NCBI GenBank assembly: GCA_016710115.1 | Contig: JADJLN010000002.1 | Coordinates: 1-64,000 of the forward strand | From: Saprospiraceae bacterium | GTDB taxonomy: Bacteria; Bacteroidota; Bacteroidia; Chitinophagales; Saprospiraceae | Direction: 5' to 3' | DNA length: 64,000 nucleotides | Shown here: piece after piece, positions 18,155 through 28,090 of the stretch | How positions within the stretch are numbered: the first letter of the stretch is position 1 | Layout: every line of letters starts with the position of its first letter | Translations under genes and position numbers: made by a program | The notes under the pieces: generated by a model | The model's database searches: none | Told to the model about the DNA's origin: nothing | What the model saw: only the letters and a program-made list of their open reading frames with translations

Positions 18155-18569
18155 ATGGCCTATTCAGATAAAGTCCTCGAACACTTCAAGAACCCGCGCA
18201 ACGTCGGGACACTTGACAAGAGTAAAAAAAATGTCGGCACCGGGCTGGTCGGTGCACCCGGAGTGTGGGGACGTGATGCGTCTCCAGATCGAAGTGGATG
18301 ATGCCACAGGGGTGATCACGGATGCGAAGTTCAAGACCTTTGGTTGCGGATCAGCGATTGCCTCCTCCTCCCTGGCTACAGAGTGGATCATCGGGAAGAA
18401 GGTGGACGAAGCCGCTGCGATCGACAATATGGAGATCGTCGAAGAACTCGCCCTGCCTCCTGTCAAGATCCATTGCAGTGTCCTGGCCGAGGATGCTATT
18501 AAAGGCGCTATTCGCGACTACCGGATTAAAAACGGGTTGCCTGTGGAAGAAGAAGTGAAGGCCCATTAA
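18155..18569 (+). CDS. iscU: Fe-S cluster scaffold IscU, frameshifted
   Basis: The scaffold on which IscS builds [2Fe-2S] clusters. Frame 1 from 18155 gives MAYSDKVLEHFKNPRNVG and continues to LVGAPG. The protein then continues in another frame as CGDVMRLQIEVD, FKTFGCGSAIASSSLATEW and PPVKIHCSVLAEDAI, which supply the three conserved cysteines (CGD, GCGSAIAS, HCSVLAE) and the LPPVK chaperone-recognition site. The break is at the CCC run around 18258-18260: removing one C gives an unbroken GAPECGDVM. Because IscU is normally essential and all catalytic residues survive, a base-calling error is the best explanation. About 137 residues after correction. Lies between iscS and iscA. Confidence 0.93.
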
Positions 18570-18589
18570 CAGATCCTTGATCTGCCCCT

Positions 18590-18916
18590 ATGTTATTCGT
18601 AGCTGACAGCGCCAAAAAGCGCATTTTGGAAACTATGGAAAGCCAGCATCTGGATACTGATTTCTTTGTCCGTGTCAGTGTGACCAGCGGAGGATGTTCC
18701 GGCCCGAGTTACAGTATGGACTTCGACAATGAATCACGTCCGAATGATCAGGTATTTGAAGACAATGGGGTTAAAGTGGTTACCGATCTGCGCAGTTTCC
18801 TATACCTCTGTAATACCACGCTTGAATTTTCGGGAGGATTGAATGGGAAGGGATTTTCATTCAACAATCCCAATGCAGCACGCACCTGTGGTTGCGGCGA
18901 AAGCTTTGCTGTTTAA
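18590..18916 (+). CDS. iscA: IscA/HesB-family iron-sulfur assembly protein
   Basis: A 108-residue A-type carrier of Fe-S clusters. It carries the HesB signature with three conserved cysteines: one in VTSGGCSGPSYSM and two in the C-terminal RTCGCGESF. The intervening FSGGLNGKGFSFNNPNA is characteristic of IscA/ErpA/SufA. It starts 20 bases after iscU and ends the isc operon, which is followed by a hairpin terminator. Members of the family are hard to split (IscA, SufA, ErpA), so the symbol rests on context. Confidence 0.93.
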   Translation: MLFVADSAKKRILETMESQHLDTDFFVRVSVTSGGCSGPSYSMDFDNESRPNDQVFEDNGVKVVTDLRSFLYLCNTTLEFSGGLNGKGFSFNNPNAARTCGCGESFAV

Positions 18917-18950
18917 CGTCTGCCTGACCAGATTTTTGTGCAAGAATTCA

Positions 18951-18986
18951 AATGGCTATCCATCACCGGGTAGCCATTATATTTTT
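18951..18986 (+). terminator. Rho-independent terminator after iscA
   Basis: A perfect 8-bp stem AATGGCTA (18951-18958) with TAGCCATT (18971-18978), a 12-base loop, and then a run of five T (18982-18986). It sits 35 bases after the iscA stop and is the natural end of the isc operon. Confidence 0.75.
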
Positions 18987-19040
18987 AGGAATACTGGGAC
19001 AGGTCGGAACGATGAATTACCTTTAGAAAAACCTTTCCAC

Positions 19041-19271
19041 ATGAAGATTTTCAGTTTAATGCTTACCATGGCTTGTTTCTTTTGCATCCTGTTGTTCGCT
19101 TGTCAATCATCAGGTACCGATCAAACCAATGATGCTCCTCTCATGGATACAGTCATCACAGAAGTGCGTGATACGGTTGTCACATTTAATCCAGAGACCT
19201 ATGAAGAGACCGTTCAAATAGTTACATCATATGATACGGTGATCACCCCGCGCACTCCGGACAATAAATAG
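19041..19271 (+). CDS. Small predicted lipoprotein
   Basis: A 76-residue protein of unknown function. It begins with a lysine, then a hydrophobic segment and a lipobox ending LLFAC (cysteine at about residue 21), so it should be lipidated and held in the cell envelope. The rest is acidic and threonine-rich (VITEVRDTVVTFNPETYEETV), low in complexity and without known domain. The start at 19041 gives an ideal signal peptide; the reading frame is open upstream but lacks plausible coding content. The protein is unrelated to its neighbours as far as I can see. Confidence 0.6.
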   Translation: MKIFSLMLTMACFFCILLFACQSSGTDQTNDAPLMDTVITEVRDTVVTFNPETYEETVQIVTSYDTVITPRTPDNK

Positions 19272-19401
19272 GCTAACAGGCCCCGGGGACTATATTCGCT
19301 GATTCACGCTATCCTTTTTGAAGCCAATGACAATGTGATTGTCAATGGCTCTAAGAGTATGGATATTCTCATGCTACAATTCATTCATCAATCCAATTCC
19401 A

Positions 19402-22400
19402 ATGTCGCTTCGCTTATTGTGCGCTTTATTTTTTTCCATCTTGTTTAGCGGTCAGGTCTCAGCCCAGATCAATGCAGGTATTCTGGCCTATCCGGATATT
19501 TCCAATGACCACATTGTATTTGCCTATGCAGATGATCTGTGGATAATGGCTCGAGCAGGTGGACCAGCTCACCGGTTAAGTACACCACCCGGAGGGGAGT
19601 CATTTCCCCGGTTTTCGCCGGATGGGAAGACAATTGTCTATTCGGCGAACTACAATGGGAATTACAGTTTGTACAGCATTCCGGTAGCAGGTGGTCTTCC
19701 GGTTCGATTGACCTGGCACAGTAACGCAGATCTGGCTCTTGACTGGTCGCCCGATGGTCAGCGCATCCTGTTTTCAAGTGACAGGGAAAGTGGATCCAAC
19801 CGGTATTCCCGGTTTTTTACAATTCCTGCAGCCGGTGGTTTGCCTTCCAGCCGGGCTATTCCCTTTGGTGAATTTGCATCCTGGTCGCCCGATGGGAAAC
19901 AACTCGCATTCACGACAAAAAGTACGGTATTCAGTACCTGGAAGCGATACCGTGGTGGGTTGGCCACGGATATCTACCTGTATGATCTGACGACAAATAC
20001 ATCGGAAAACATTACGGATCATGCGGCGAACGACGAACTGCCCATGTGGTACAAGGATCGGATCTACTTCCTGTCTGATCGCGGACCGGAAATGAAGGCC
20101 AACCTCTGGGTATATGATCTGAAAACGAAAACGACAAGACAGATCACGACATTTACAGAAGTAGATGTCCGATTTCCGGGCATGGGTCAGGATGCGATCG
20201 TCTTCACTGCAGGCGAACATCTGGTTGTGCTGGATCTGAATCCGGAAGCAACCCGGGTGGTTCCTGTGCAGGTAGTGACGGATCTGTCTGCAAAAATGCC
20301 GCGCACTATTCAGGTGTCAGATTATATGCAGCATTTCGAGGTGTCACCTGACGGACAGCGCGCAGTTCTCGAAGCCCGGGGGGAGATCTTCTCTGTACCC
20401 AAAGAACACGGTCCGGTGATCAATCTTACCAGTTCCTCTGCCAGTGCCGAGCGATACCCGGCCTGGAGCCCGGATGGGCGCAAGGTCGCCTGGTGGACGG
20501 ATCGCAGTGGAAATTATGAACTGGCCATCCAGGAACTTTCGACCGGGGAAGAAAAGATCGTGACGCATCTGGGGCCCGGATATCGCTACCAACCCTATTG
20601 GTCACCCGACAGTAAACTGATCGTCTATATCGATCAGACAATGGCCATCCATCTGCTCAACACCCTGACGCAGGAGGACAGGATCATTGATCGGCAGCAC
20701 TTTTTTATGCACGGTGCGTTGGAAGGGTTTACTGTTTCCTGGTCGCCTGACAGCCGATGGGTTACCTATGCACGAGACCAGGTCAGTCGCGCGCAACAAC
20801 TGGTCATCTATGACACCCGTTTGAACAAGGCCCATGCGGTGACAAGTGGTTATTACACGGATGGAAGTCCGAGTTTTGACCCGGAAGGCAAGTATCTCTA
20901 TTTCGTGACCAATCGTGAATTCACGCCGGCCTACAGTGATTTTGACAACAGTTGGGTGTACACCAATTCAAGCCGCATTGGCGTGATTACGCTCCAGGAT
21001 TCGACACTATCCTTGCTGGTTGCACGCAATGATACGGTGGCCCTGTCTCCACAGGTGGAATTGAAATCAAAAAAAGAACAGGAAAAAAAGAAAAAATCAG
21101 ATGACGCAAAAGAGGAAAGTGCGGATGAAATTGCCTCTGTGTTGATCGATTTTGACAATATCGAACGCCGGATCGAACTCCTGCCGCTGGCGCCGGGTAA
21201 TTATGCATCGGTGATCGGTGCAAAAGGCAAGGTCCTCTTTCTGCAACGCCCCAACACAGGTGCCGTTGAAAAGGAAGGTATATTGAAATTTTGGGACTCT
21301 GAGAACAGGGAAGAAAAGACAATCATTTCCGGGATAGACTGGTTTTTATTGACTGCGAATGGTGAAAAGATCATCGTTCTGAAAGAAGGGAAATTATATC
21401 CCATCGAACCGGCTCCTGATCAGGAACTGAAAACACCTTTTCGTTCTGAAGGAATGACTATGGAACTGGATCCGCCGGCGGAATGGCGCCAGCTGTTTAA
21501 TGAAGTCTGGCGATTGCAGCGCGATTTCTTCTACGACAAAAACATGCACGGTGTGGACTGGTCGGCGATGCATGCGAAATATGCAAAACTCGTCGATGTC
21601 TGTGCGACGCGATCTGACCTCAATTTTGTGATCGGAGAACTGATCGGGGAGCTGAATGCCTCCCATACCTATCGGGGAGGAGGTGATCTGATTTCGGCGC
21701 CACAAAAACCAGTCGGTTTCCTGGGTATGGATTGGGCAGTCTCCGGCTCGCATTATGCCGTCGGAAAAATTCTCCGTGGTGCGATCTGGGATACCGAGGT
21801 GCGATCCCCTCTCGACCAACCGGGGATCCATATCAAAGAAGGCGACCTGATTCTGGCTGTGAATGGTGTCCCATTGACACTGGATCGGGAACCCTCCGCT
21901 GCGTTTGCAGGACTGGCTGACAAGGAGGTCATCCTGACCATTGCAGCTCCGGGTCAGGGTTTGAAAACCCGAGAAGTGATCGTACGCACCCTGGCCAGTG
22001 AGTCACGTCTCAGGGAATTGCAATGGATTGAGGAGCAACGCCTGTATGTAGACAAGGCAAGCGGAGGCCGTGTCGGGTATATCTATGTGCCCAATACGGG
22101 TGTGGATGGACAGAACGAATTGATGCGCCAGTTCAGTGGACAATGGGATAAAGATGCCTTGCTGATTGACGAACGCTGGAACAGCGGTGGTCAGATTCCA
22201 GACAGATTTATTGAATTACTGAATCGCAAACCACTGGCCTTCTGGGCGATCCGCGACGGTGAAACATGGCGATGGCCACCGGTTGGTCATTTCGGACCAA
22301 AGGCCATGCTCATCAATGGATGGAGCGGATCAGGAGGTGACGCATTCCCGGACTATTTTCGCAAATCGGGACTGGGGCCGCTGATCGGCACCCGAACCTG

Positions 22401-22665
22401 GGGTGGACTGATCGGCATCAGTGGAGCTCCCCAGTTGATCGACAACGGATTTATTTCTGTGCCCACTTTCCGCATGTATAACCCGGATGGCTCGTGGTTC
22501 AAAGAAGGACATGGCGTTGATCCGGATTTCGTAGTACCGGAAGACCCGGGTGCCATTGCACGTGGATCGGATCCCCAGATCGATCGGGCATTGGTGTATC
22601 TGCTGGAACAACTGGATCAGGCCAGGCCCGTCATCCCACCGAGGCCGGCAGATGAGAAGCGGTGA
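19402..22665 (+). CDS. Tricorn-like protease: beta-propeller, PDZ and S41 peptidase domains
   Basis: About 1087 residues, secreted (signal peptide to about residue 22, ending VSAQ). The first half is a WD40/PD40-type propeller with repeated SPDGKTIVYSA, SPDGQRILFSSD, SPDGKQLAFTT, SPDGRKVAWWTD and SPDSKLIVYID motifs. A charged linker (KSKKEQEKKKKSDDAKEE) follows, then a Tricorn C1-like helical region, a PDZ domain (HIKEGDLILAVNGVPL) and a C-terminal S41 catalytic domain with DERWNSGGQIPD and the serine in LINGWSGSGGDAFPDYF. Tricorn proteases degrade oligopeptides downstream of other proteases. In Bacteroidota these are periplasmic or extracellular. I chose ATG 19402 because the signal peptide starts there; an upstream in-frame ATG at 19339 adds an implausible 21-residue tail. 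Confidence 0.9.
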   Translation: MSLRLLCALFFSILFSGQVSAQINAGILAYPDISNDHIVFAYADDLWIMARAGGPAHRLSTPPGGESFPRFSPDGKTIVYSANYNGNYSLYSIPVAGGLPVRLTWHSNADLALDWSPDGQRILFSSDRESGSNRYSRFFTIPAAGGLPSSRAIPFGEFASWSPDGKQLAFTTKSTVFSTWKRYRGGLATDIYLYDLTTNTSENITDHAANDELPMWYKDRIYFLSDRGPEMKANLWVYDLKTKTTRQITTFTEVDVRFPGMGQDAIVFTAGEHLVVLDLNPEATRVVPVQVVTDLSAKMPRTIQVSDYMQHFEVSPDGQRAVLEARGEIFSVPKEHGPVINLTSSSASAERYPAWSPDGRKVAWWTDRSGNYELAIQELSTGEEKIVTHLGPGYRYQPYWSPDSKLIVYIDQTMAIHLLNTLTQEDRIIDRQHFFMHGALEGFTVSWSPDSRWVTYARDQVSRAQQLVIYDTRLNKAHAVTSGYYTDGSPSFDPEGKYLYFVTNREFTPAYSDFDNSWVYTNSSRIGVITLQDSTLSLLVARNDTVALSPQVELKSKKEQEKKKKSDDAKEESADEIASVLIDFDNIERRIELLPLAPGNYASVIGAKGKVLFLQRPNTGAVEKEGILKFWDSENREEKTIISGIDWFLLTANGEKIIVLKEGKLYPIEPAPDQELKTPFRSEGMTMELDPPAEWRQLFNEVWRLQRDFFYDKNMHGVDWSAMHAKYAKLVDVCATRSDLNFVIGELIGELNASHTYRGGGDLISAPQKPVGFLGMDWAVSGSHYAVGKILRGAIWDTEVRSPLDQPGIHIKEGDLILAVNGVPLTLDREPSAAFAGLADKEVILTIAAPGQGLKTREVIVRTLASESRLRELQWIEEQRLYVDKASGGRVGYIYVPNTGVDGQNELMRQFSGQWDKDALLIDERWNSGGQIPDRFIELLNRKPLAFWAIRDGETWRWPPVGHFGPKAMLINGWSGSGGDAFPDYFRKSGLGPLIGTRTWGGLIGISGAPQLIDNGFISVPTFRMYNPDGSWFKEGHGVDPDFVVPEDPGAIARGSDPQIDRALVYLLEQLDQARPVIPPRPADEKR

Positions 22666-22710
22666 CGATGACTGTTGGCCACTGTTCAACCGATTTGGCG
22701 GGGGGGCGTC

Positions 22711-24144
22711 CTAGAACCACCGCAGAAAAAAATCGGCCAGCCTGCGGGTGATGGATGTAAACGGGGGTTGGACCAGATCGACAGCCGACCACCGGTATAG
22801 TTGGTAAAGAACGGATCGCATATTGGAAAATGCCTGGAATCCAAAATACCCGTGTGTCTTGCCAAAACCGCTGTGGTGATCGCCACCGAAGGGCAGGTCA
22901 TCATTAAAAAATTGGGCCAGAGCCGTATTCACAGCAGAATTACCAGCCCGTGTTTGGCTGATCAGGTAATCCCTGTTCGTCTTCTTTTCAGAGAAAATAT
23001 AGGCAGCCAACGGTGTAGGAAAAGACCGGATCAAGGACAGAGCTTCTTCGATTGAAGTATAGGTGATCACCGGCATGATGGGGCCGAAGATCTCTTCCTG
23101 CATCAGCAGACAATCAGGAGTTGTGTCGGTCACTACGGTCGGTGCAATATACCGTTCACTGGCGTCCGTTTGACCACCAATCCGGACCTGTGCGCCGTTG
23201 GCAACTGCATTGTCCAGCATGTCTTTCAGTTTCTGGAAATGACGGTCATGAATGATCCGCGCAAAGTCCGGGCTGTGTTGTGGTTTGTCTCCGTAAAACT
23301 GGATGATCACCTTTCGGAGGTGTGATACAAATGTCTCGCACAAATGAGCAGGTATCAGGACATAATCCGGCGCAATGCAGATCTGTCCGGCGTTGTAGAA
23401 TTTACTCCAGACGATCCGGTTGGCAGCCAGACCGAGATTTGCAGTCTCATCGATGATCGCCGGCGATTTACCACCCAGTTCCAGTGTAACAGATGTCAGG
23501 TTTTTCGCCGCATGTTGCATCACGATGCTGCCAACACGCGGACTGCCGGTAAAGAAAATATGATGAAAGGGAAGTTGGACCAGCATGTCTCCGATCTGTG
23601 CATCACCCTCCACCAGGGCTACCTCGTTTTCTGGAAAGACCTCCTTGAGGATGGTTTTCATGACCCGTGTACTTGCCGGAGTAAATTCACTGGGTTTCAG
23701 ACAGATGGTATTCCCTGCCGCTATAGCGGAAACGAGAGGGGTAAGACAAAGGTTGATCGGAAAGTTCCACGGAGATATGATCAGCACAACACCTTTCGGT
23801 TGCATGAGGATCGTCGATCGGTTGCCGAGCAACGACAGAGGTGTTGGAACAGATTTGGCCTGCATCCAATACCGTAATTCAGAAACGGTTTTACTGATTT
23901 CTGTAGTGACAGTAAGAATCTCGGAAAAATCTGTCTCCCGGGCGGGTTTGCCAAAATCGGAGACCAGGGCGTGCTGGATCTCCTCTCGATGATTGAGGAT
24001 ACTCTTTTTCAAGGAGATCAGGCGACGACAACGCTCCCGGGCAGTGGTGCCTGCCATGGCTGATGCGTTTTCTCGCAGCTGGTCAAAGACCCTTCGCAAT
24101 TCAGCTTCAGTAACATTCACAGGTGTAGGAGCAGTGTGGGGCAT
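22711..24144 (-). CDS. NAD(P)-dependent aldehyde dehydrogenase, class 3 type
   Basis: A 477-residue aldehyde dehydrogenase that oxidises aldehydes to carboxylic acids. The general base is E222 in VTLELGGKSPAII and the catalytic cysteine is C256 in FYNAGQICIAPDYVLI. The NAD-binding segment includes FFTGSPRVGSIVMQHA. The length, the short spacing of the Cys and Glu motifs, and the C-terminal hydrophobic tail ending FTSITRRLADFFLRWF resemble class 3 fatty-aldehyde dehydrogenases that associate with membranes. Its gene converges with the Tricorn-like gene at 22665. The neighbour to its left gives no pathway clue. Fatty-aldehyde or aromatic-aldehyde substrates are likely but unproven. Confidence 0.92.
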   Translation of the reverse strand: MPHTAPTPVNVTEAELRRVFDQLRENASAMAGTTARERCRRLISLKKSILNHREEIQHALVSDFGKPARETDFSEILTVTTEISKTVSELRYWMQAKSVPTPLSLLGNRSTILMQPKGVVLIISPWNFPINLCLTPLVSAIAAGNTICLKPSEFTPASTRVMKTILKEVFPENEVALVEGDAQIGDMLVQLPFHHIFFTGSPRVGSIVMQHAAKNLTSVTLELGGKSPAIIDETANLGLAANRIVWSKFYNAGQICIAPDYVLIPAHLCETFVSHLRKVIIQFYGDKPQHSPDFARIIHDRHFQKLKDMLDNAVANGAQVRIGGQTDASERYIAPTVVTDTTPDCLLMQEEIFGPIMPVITYTSIEEALSLIRSFPTPLAAYIFSEKKTNRDYLISQTRAGNSAVNTALAQFFNDDLPFGGDHHSGFGKTHGYFGFQAFSNMRSVLYQLYRWSAVDLVQPPFTSITRRLADFFLRWF

Positions 24145-24218
24145 AAGCAGTTGAGCATATCAGTTGAACGGTCAAAGATACTTTTTGCAGCAGGGGGATG
24201 ACCGGTAAGAACAGATAA

Positions 24219-24254
24219 AAAAGGGGGCACGATCCTCTGATCATGCCCCCTTTT
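24219..24254 (-). terminator. Strong terminator after the T9SS protein gene
   Basis: An 11-bp perfect stem (24219-24229 AAAAGGGGGCA with 24244-24254 TGCCCCCTTTT), extended inward by GATC pairs around the loop. Read on the minus strand it ends in a TTTTTT run, right after the stop of the gene ending at 24273. Confidence 0.85.
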
Positions 24255-24272
24255 CAGGTCATGTACTGAATA

Positions 24273-25946
24273 TTAATACTGAATCAGAACCCGTTGAGTG
24301 GCCTGCTGATCATTTTTCTGGACATGGACAGTATACCATCCCTGATGCCATCCGGATACCGGAATGGTCCAGGATCCTGCCGGGATAGTTCCTTCCAGAA
24401 TCTGACGACCCTGGAGATCATAGACCCGGTAATGTCCACCAGTCAGGTATTCCGCGACCGTCAGTTGAAGCTGATTGACAGCCGGGTTGGGCTGGATGGA
24501 TAATGACGTATGGGCACCTTCTGGATCGGTCAGATCCGAGCTTGGGGAGAAGGTGCAGATCTTCAGGAACAACAGGTCATTGGTAGTGCTGTTTGGACTG
24601 GTGGCCGACATCCCATTCCGACTGAATGTACCTGCGAATTGCCCAGTGACCAGGAGACGACCCGCATTATCGGTCACGCCGTCTGTACCGGATTCTTCAC
24701 CCGGGCCACCGATCAGTTCGATACCTGTGAATCCGGATGTGGTGAATTTAGCCAGAAGAATATCATAGCCCATGGTCAGATAGCCGATACTATGCAGGGT
24801 ATTATTGACACGCACGGCGAGATTACCGCGTGCAGATCCTCCCAGATAAAGATTTCCTGAGGCATCCATATTCGCAAATTCGAAACTGGTGCCTTCATGA
24901 CTGGATTGCACTTGAAGACTACTTGCTAGGTTTCCATTGCTCTGGATCCGCATCATCAGCGCGGTGGACTCTCCCCAGCTGACCTGGCCCATGAAGTCTA
25001 CTGCATCATCGAGAAAACCGGTGAGAATGACTTCGCTGTTTGGTGCAACCATCAGACTGGATATATTCGAAAGAATGGTTTTCGAACCAGCTGGAAATGT
25101 AGCCGACTTCAACCATTGTACATCTCCTGCGGATGAGAATTTGGCAATAAAGGGCAAGCTCGCCAGGGTCGATCCCGGATTGGGAGCAGTGATGCCACCA
25201 AAGGCCAGTCCCTGTCGGAAGATACCTGCCAAATAGAATACACCACTTGGGTCTACAGCCACGGCGTTGGGTTGACATAAATTGCCCGATTCTCCGGATG
25301 TCTTCATCCATGCCAGATTGCCGTCCGTATCCATTTTTCCATACAGTCCGTAGTTTTTTGAACCACTGGACCCGGTGATCTGAGTGCCGTTGACAATCAC
25401 ACTCTGTCTGAATCGACCAGTGAAAATGAAGTTGTTGTCGTTGATAAAGGCTATATCATAAGCATATGAGGAACTGGGACTGTTGATGGTCCGACCCCAG
25501 ACCATGTTTCCCAGGCCATCAAATTTCAGGATCAATCCATTTTCGCCCTGACCGGAAAAGTTCTGGCCATTGATGGTCACATAACTGATATAGTTCCCTG
25601 TCAGGTAGAGATTCCCCCCTCTGTATTCCAGATCATATGCGGTAAAATTGGGACTATCCAGGGGTTTCATCCACTGCAGCACACCCGCCGAATTGAACTT
25701 GGCAATGATCACTCCGGGGTCATTGACATACAGATTGGCGACATTCTGACCTTTCATCGAAAACACATTGACAAAGTTGCCAGCCAGAAAGCTGTTTCCC
25801 TGGCCATCAGTTGTTACAGCAACGGCCGATGAATGGTTTCCTGCCTGGCCGGTCGTGCCGGTTACAATCCATTCACATTGAGCCTTGAGTGCGGTTGATA
25901 GCAGAAGGGTGGCGAGAAAAACAAGGAGTGTTGGAGTCGTGCGCAT
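24273..25946 (-). CDS. Secreted propeller-like protein with type A T9SS sorting domain
   Basis: A 557-residue secreted protein: signal peptide of about 22 residues ending STALKAQ, then repeated blade-like units (GNSFLAGNFVNVFSMKG, GVLQWMKPLDS, NLYLTGNYISYVTING, GNLAWMKTSG) that resemble SBBP (seven-bladed beta-propeller) repeats, and a type A sorting domain with SIQPNPAVNQLQLTVAEYL and a final tail QQATQRVLIQY. It is built like the protein at 7805 although the sequences differ. Extracellular or surface location via T9SS is inferred from the tail. No enzymatic motif. The -7-like box at 25982-25989 lies 36 bases upstream and a strong terminator follows, so it is likely monocistronic. Confidence 0.82.
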   Translation of the reverse strand: MRTTPTLLVFLATLLLSTALKAQCEWIVTGTTGQAGNHSSAVAVTTDGQGNSFLAGNFVNVFSMKGQNVANLYVNDPGVIIAKFNSAGVLQWMKPLDSPNFTAYDLEYRGGNLYLTGNYISYVTINGQNFSGQGENGLILKFDGLGNMVWGRTINSPSSSYAYDIAFINDNNFIFTGRFRQSVIVNGTQITGSSGSKNYGLYGKMDTDGNLAWMKTSGESGNLCQPNAVAVDPSGVFYLAGIFRQGLAFGGITAPNPGSTLASLPFIAKFSSAGDVQWLKSATFPAGSKTILSNISSLMVAPNSEVILTGFLDDAVDFMGQVSWGESTALMMRIQSNGNLASSLQVQSSHEGTSFEFANMDASGNLYLGGSARGNLAVRVNNTLHSIGYLTMGYDILLAKFTTSGFTGIELIGGPGEESGTDGVTDNAGRLLVTGQFAGTFSRNGMSATSPNSTTNDLLFLKICTFSPSSDLTDPEGAHTSLSIQPNPAVNQLQLTVAEYLTGGHYRVYDLQGRQILEGTIPAGSWTIPVSGWHQGWYTVHVQKNDQQATQRVLIQY

Positions 25947-25981
25947 GAAGTCTAGTTAGTAGTAAAAAAATATATATGAAA

Positions 25982-25989
25982 CAAAAATA
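25982..25989 (-). promoter_or_regulatory. Candidate -7 box before the T9SS propeller gene
   Basis: Minus strand TATTTTTG matches TAnnTTTG, 36 bases ahead of the start codon at 25946. A good -33 TTTG at the right spacing is not visible. Confidence 0.4.
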
Positions 25990-26097
25990 CGGCCAAAAGC
26001 CGGAAAATCAGGCACATGCAAGATAACAAAAGTCTCTCATGTCGGCTGGGAAACAAACCGGGAAAGGGTAAAATCCAACTGGTGATGGTGATGCAGG

Positions 26098-27951
26098 TCA
26101 GCTGCGTTGCACCTCATTCAGCGCATTTTGCAGTGCTGCATTTGCCGGTTGCAAATTCAGACCGCGCTGGAGGTATTTCAACGCGTATTGTTTGTTTCTG
26201 CGTTGTTGCCAGAAGATCTGGTAGCCCACCTGGTAATAGAACTCGAGCACCTTCTCGGTGTATTGAGGCTGACCGTCCAGGTAATCCATGTATTGATCGA
26301 CAAACTGGAGATAATCCCGGTTTTCAAATACCCTTCTGAACCCGGCGAGCAGTTTGTCAATGTCCTTATCATATCGAAATTCTTCTGAGAGGACACCCAC
26401 ATACATTGTCAGACCACTGAAATATGCGGGATAGATATCCACCGCGCGGCGGATGTAGATGCCCATATCACCCAGGATCTTTTTCTGTTCTTCCGGATCT
26501 TCGGTCGCCCGGTATTCCTGGTAGAGGGCGGTGGCCATAAACGTGTTGGCACGTGCGCTGTTGGGCGACACCTTGATGGCCGCACTGTTCAATGTCAGGG
26601 CATTCTCCCAGACGGGGATCCTGTTCCAGGTCTTCAAGCCATAACCGGTCACGATCAAACCGGCAAGCAGGAGGCCGAGAGGTAAACCGACTTTGCCGGG
26701 AATCCACTGGGGCAATTTTTCCACCAGCAGCCAGGCGACAACAATGACAAAGGCCATGGAAGAGATGAAGATGAATCGTTCATTCATGAACGTACCGACA
26801 GGGAAGACCAGGTTGGAAACGATGGATATCGTAGCCAGGAAAAACAGGACAGAAAATGCGGCAAGCGTCTTCTGTCTGTACCCTTTGAAGAAGATGTAGA
26901 TCATGCCTGCATAGGCCGCAAGACTGAGCCATACCTGCCATTTACCCCAATTCATGATCGGAATGGCATAGGGATAATAATCGTGGGTCAATGGATGTGG
27001 AAAGAGCAGCAGCTTGAGATAGAGACCGAGGGTATACACGATCGTTGCCAGTTTTTCATCGATCCGCATCTCGATGAACGGATTGTTCATCAGGTCGGTG
27101 ATCTCTTTTCCGGAAGAAAGGAAATAGCCGATCACATTGTACCGGATCAGCAGGTAGAGGATCGACGCACTGAGGATGGGGGTAAACGTCCGGACATAAT
27201 CCTCCTTTCTGGCAGAGGTGAAAAACCAGAGGATCGCCGGAATGACAGCGAGAAAGGTAATCGCGTTTTCCTTGGAAAGGAGGGCCAGAAAGAAACTGAT
27301 CCCGGACAGGATTAGCCATTTGTAGTGCTTCTCCGCCATATACCGAAGGGTAAACCACAACGAACCCAGGGCGCCCAGAAAAACCAGGATCTCATCTCGC
27401 CCCTTGATATTGGCGACGACTTCCGTATGGATCGGATGAAGTGCATACATCACACCGGCCACAAAGGGAATGGACCACCACCATTGCCGATGGGCAGCCA
27501 GAGGAAACAGGAGTACCAGGATCCGGTAGAGCAGCAGAGAGGTCAGCGCATAGAAGAGGATATTGCCCAGATGCCCGATCCAGGGATTGTCCGGCATGAT
27601 ACTGTATTCGATGGCAAACGTGACAATGGATAAGGGACGGTATCGCGCACCGGCAACCAGGTCTTTCTGTTCACCGAAGTAACCGGACATACTCTCCGTG
27701 CGCAGGATATCCCAGATGCCACCGAAACCTTTCTTCGTGAAATTGTTCTTGCTGATGACGATCTGGTCATCAAGAACATATTCGTAGTTCAGGGACTGCC
27801 AGTACGGGATGATGGCCAGAGCAGCCAGAAGGACCAGGGCCGGCCAGTGGGTACGAAAGAACCCCGATACCCAGACAAATGCGGGTCCGGAATCAGGTTT
27901 GGATCGTTTCACAGGTGGGGTGGATGCCTTCTTTTTGCCATTTGCCAACAT
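26098..27951 (-). CDS. TMTC-like polytopic membrane protein with tetratricopeptide tail
   Basis: A 617-residue inner-membrane protein. About ten to eleven hydrophobic helices are followed by TPR-like helices near the C-terminus (NSAAIKVSPNSARANTFMA, LQRGLNLQPANAALQNALN). The N-terminal motif YEYVLDDQIVISKNNFTKKG and the HPIHTEVVANIKGRDEI segment match the family of TMTC/DUF1736 proteins, which are GT-C-fold (O-mannosyltransferase-like) proteins. In Bacteroidota they may link to surface glycoprotein assembly. The basic/proline-rich start (KKKASTPPVKRSKPDSGPAF) is cytoplasmic. The family assignment is likely; a specific sugar donor is unknown. Frame intact; the start is the first ATG with a plausible cytoplasmic leader. 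Confidence 0.78.
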   Translation of the reverse strand: MLANGKKKASTPPVKRSKPDSGPAFVWVSGFFRTHWPALVLLAALAIIPYWQSLNYEYVLDDQIVISKNNFTKKGFGGIWDILRTESMSGYFGEQKDLVAGARYRPLSIVTFAIEYSIMPDNPWIGHLGNILFYALTSLLLYRILVLLFPLAAHRQWWWSIPFVAGVMYALHPIHTEVVANIKGRDEILVFLGALGSLWFTLRYMAEKHYKWLILSGISFFLALLSKENAITFLAVIPAILWFFTSARKEDYVRTFTPILSASILYLLIRYNVIGYFLSSGKEITDLMNNPFIEMRIDEKLATIVYTLGLYLKLLLFPHPLTHDYYPYAIPIMNWGKWQVWLSLAAYAGMIYIFFKGYRQKTLAAFSVLFFLATISIVSNLVFPVGTFMNERFIFISSMAFVIVVAWLLVEKLPQWIPGKVGLPLGLLLAGLIVTGYGLKTWNRIPVWENALTLNSAAIKVSPNSARANTFMATALYQEYRATEDPEEQKKILGDMGIYIRRAVDIYPAYFSGLTMYVGVLSEEFRYDKDIDKLLAGFRRVFENRDYLQFVDQYMDYLDGQPQYTEKVLEFYYQVGYQIFWQQRRNKQYALKYLQRGLNLQPANAALQNALNEVQRS

Positions 27952-28090
27952 TTTTCGCCGACAATGTTACGAAATCACCAGCGGATATTGCGGGTATAAA
28001 AGCCTGTGAAACCCTGTTTATACAAGGCATTGGGGCAATACAGGAAGGAAGCGGGGTTTCGTTAAAATTCCCTTAAATGGGGATCGGGGG

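Noticed and set aside
18240..18290. Programmed frameshift in iscU
   Set aside because: There is no slippery heptamer, and one base removal gives an ordinary protein; error is simpler.
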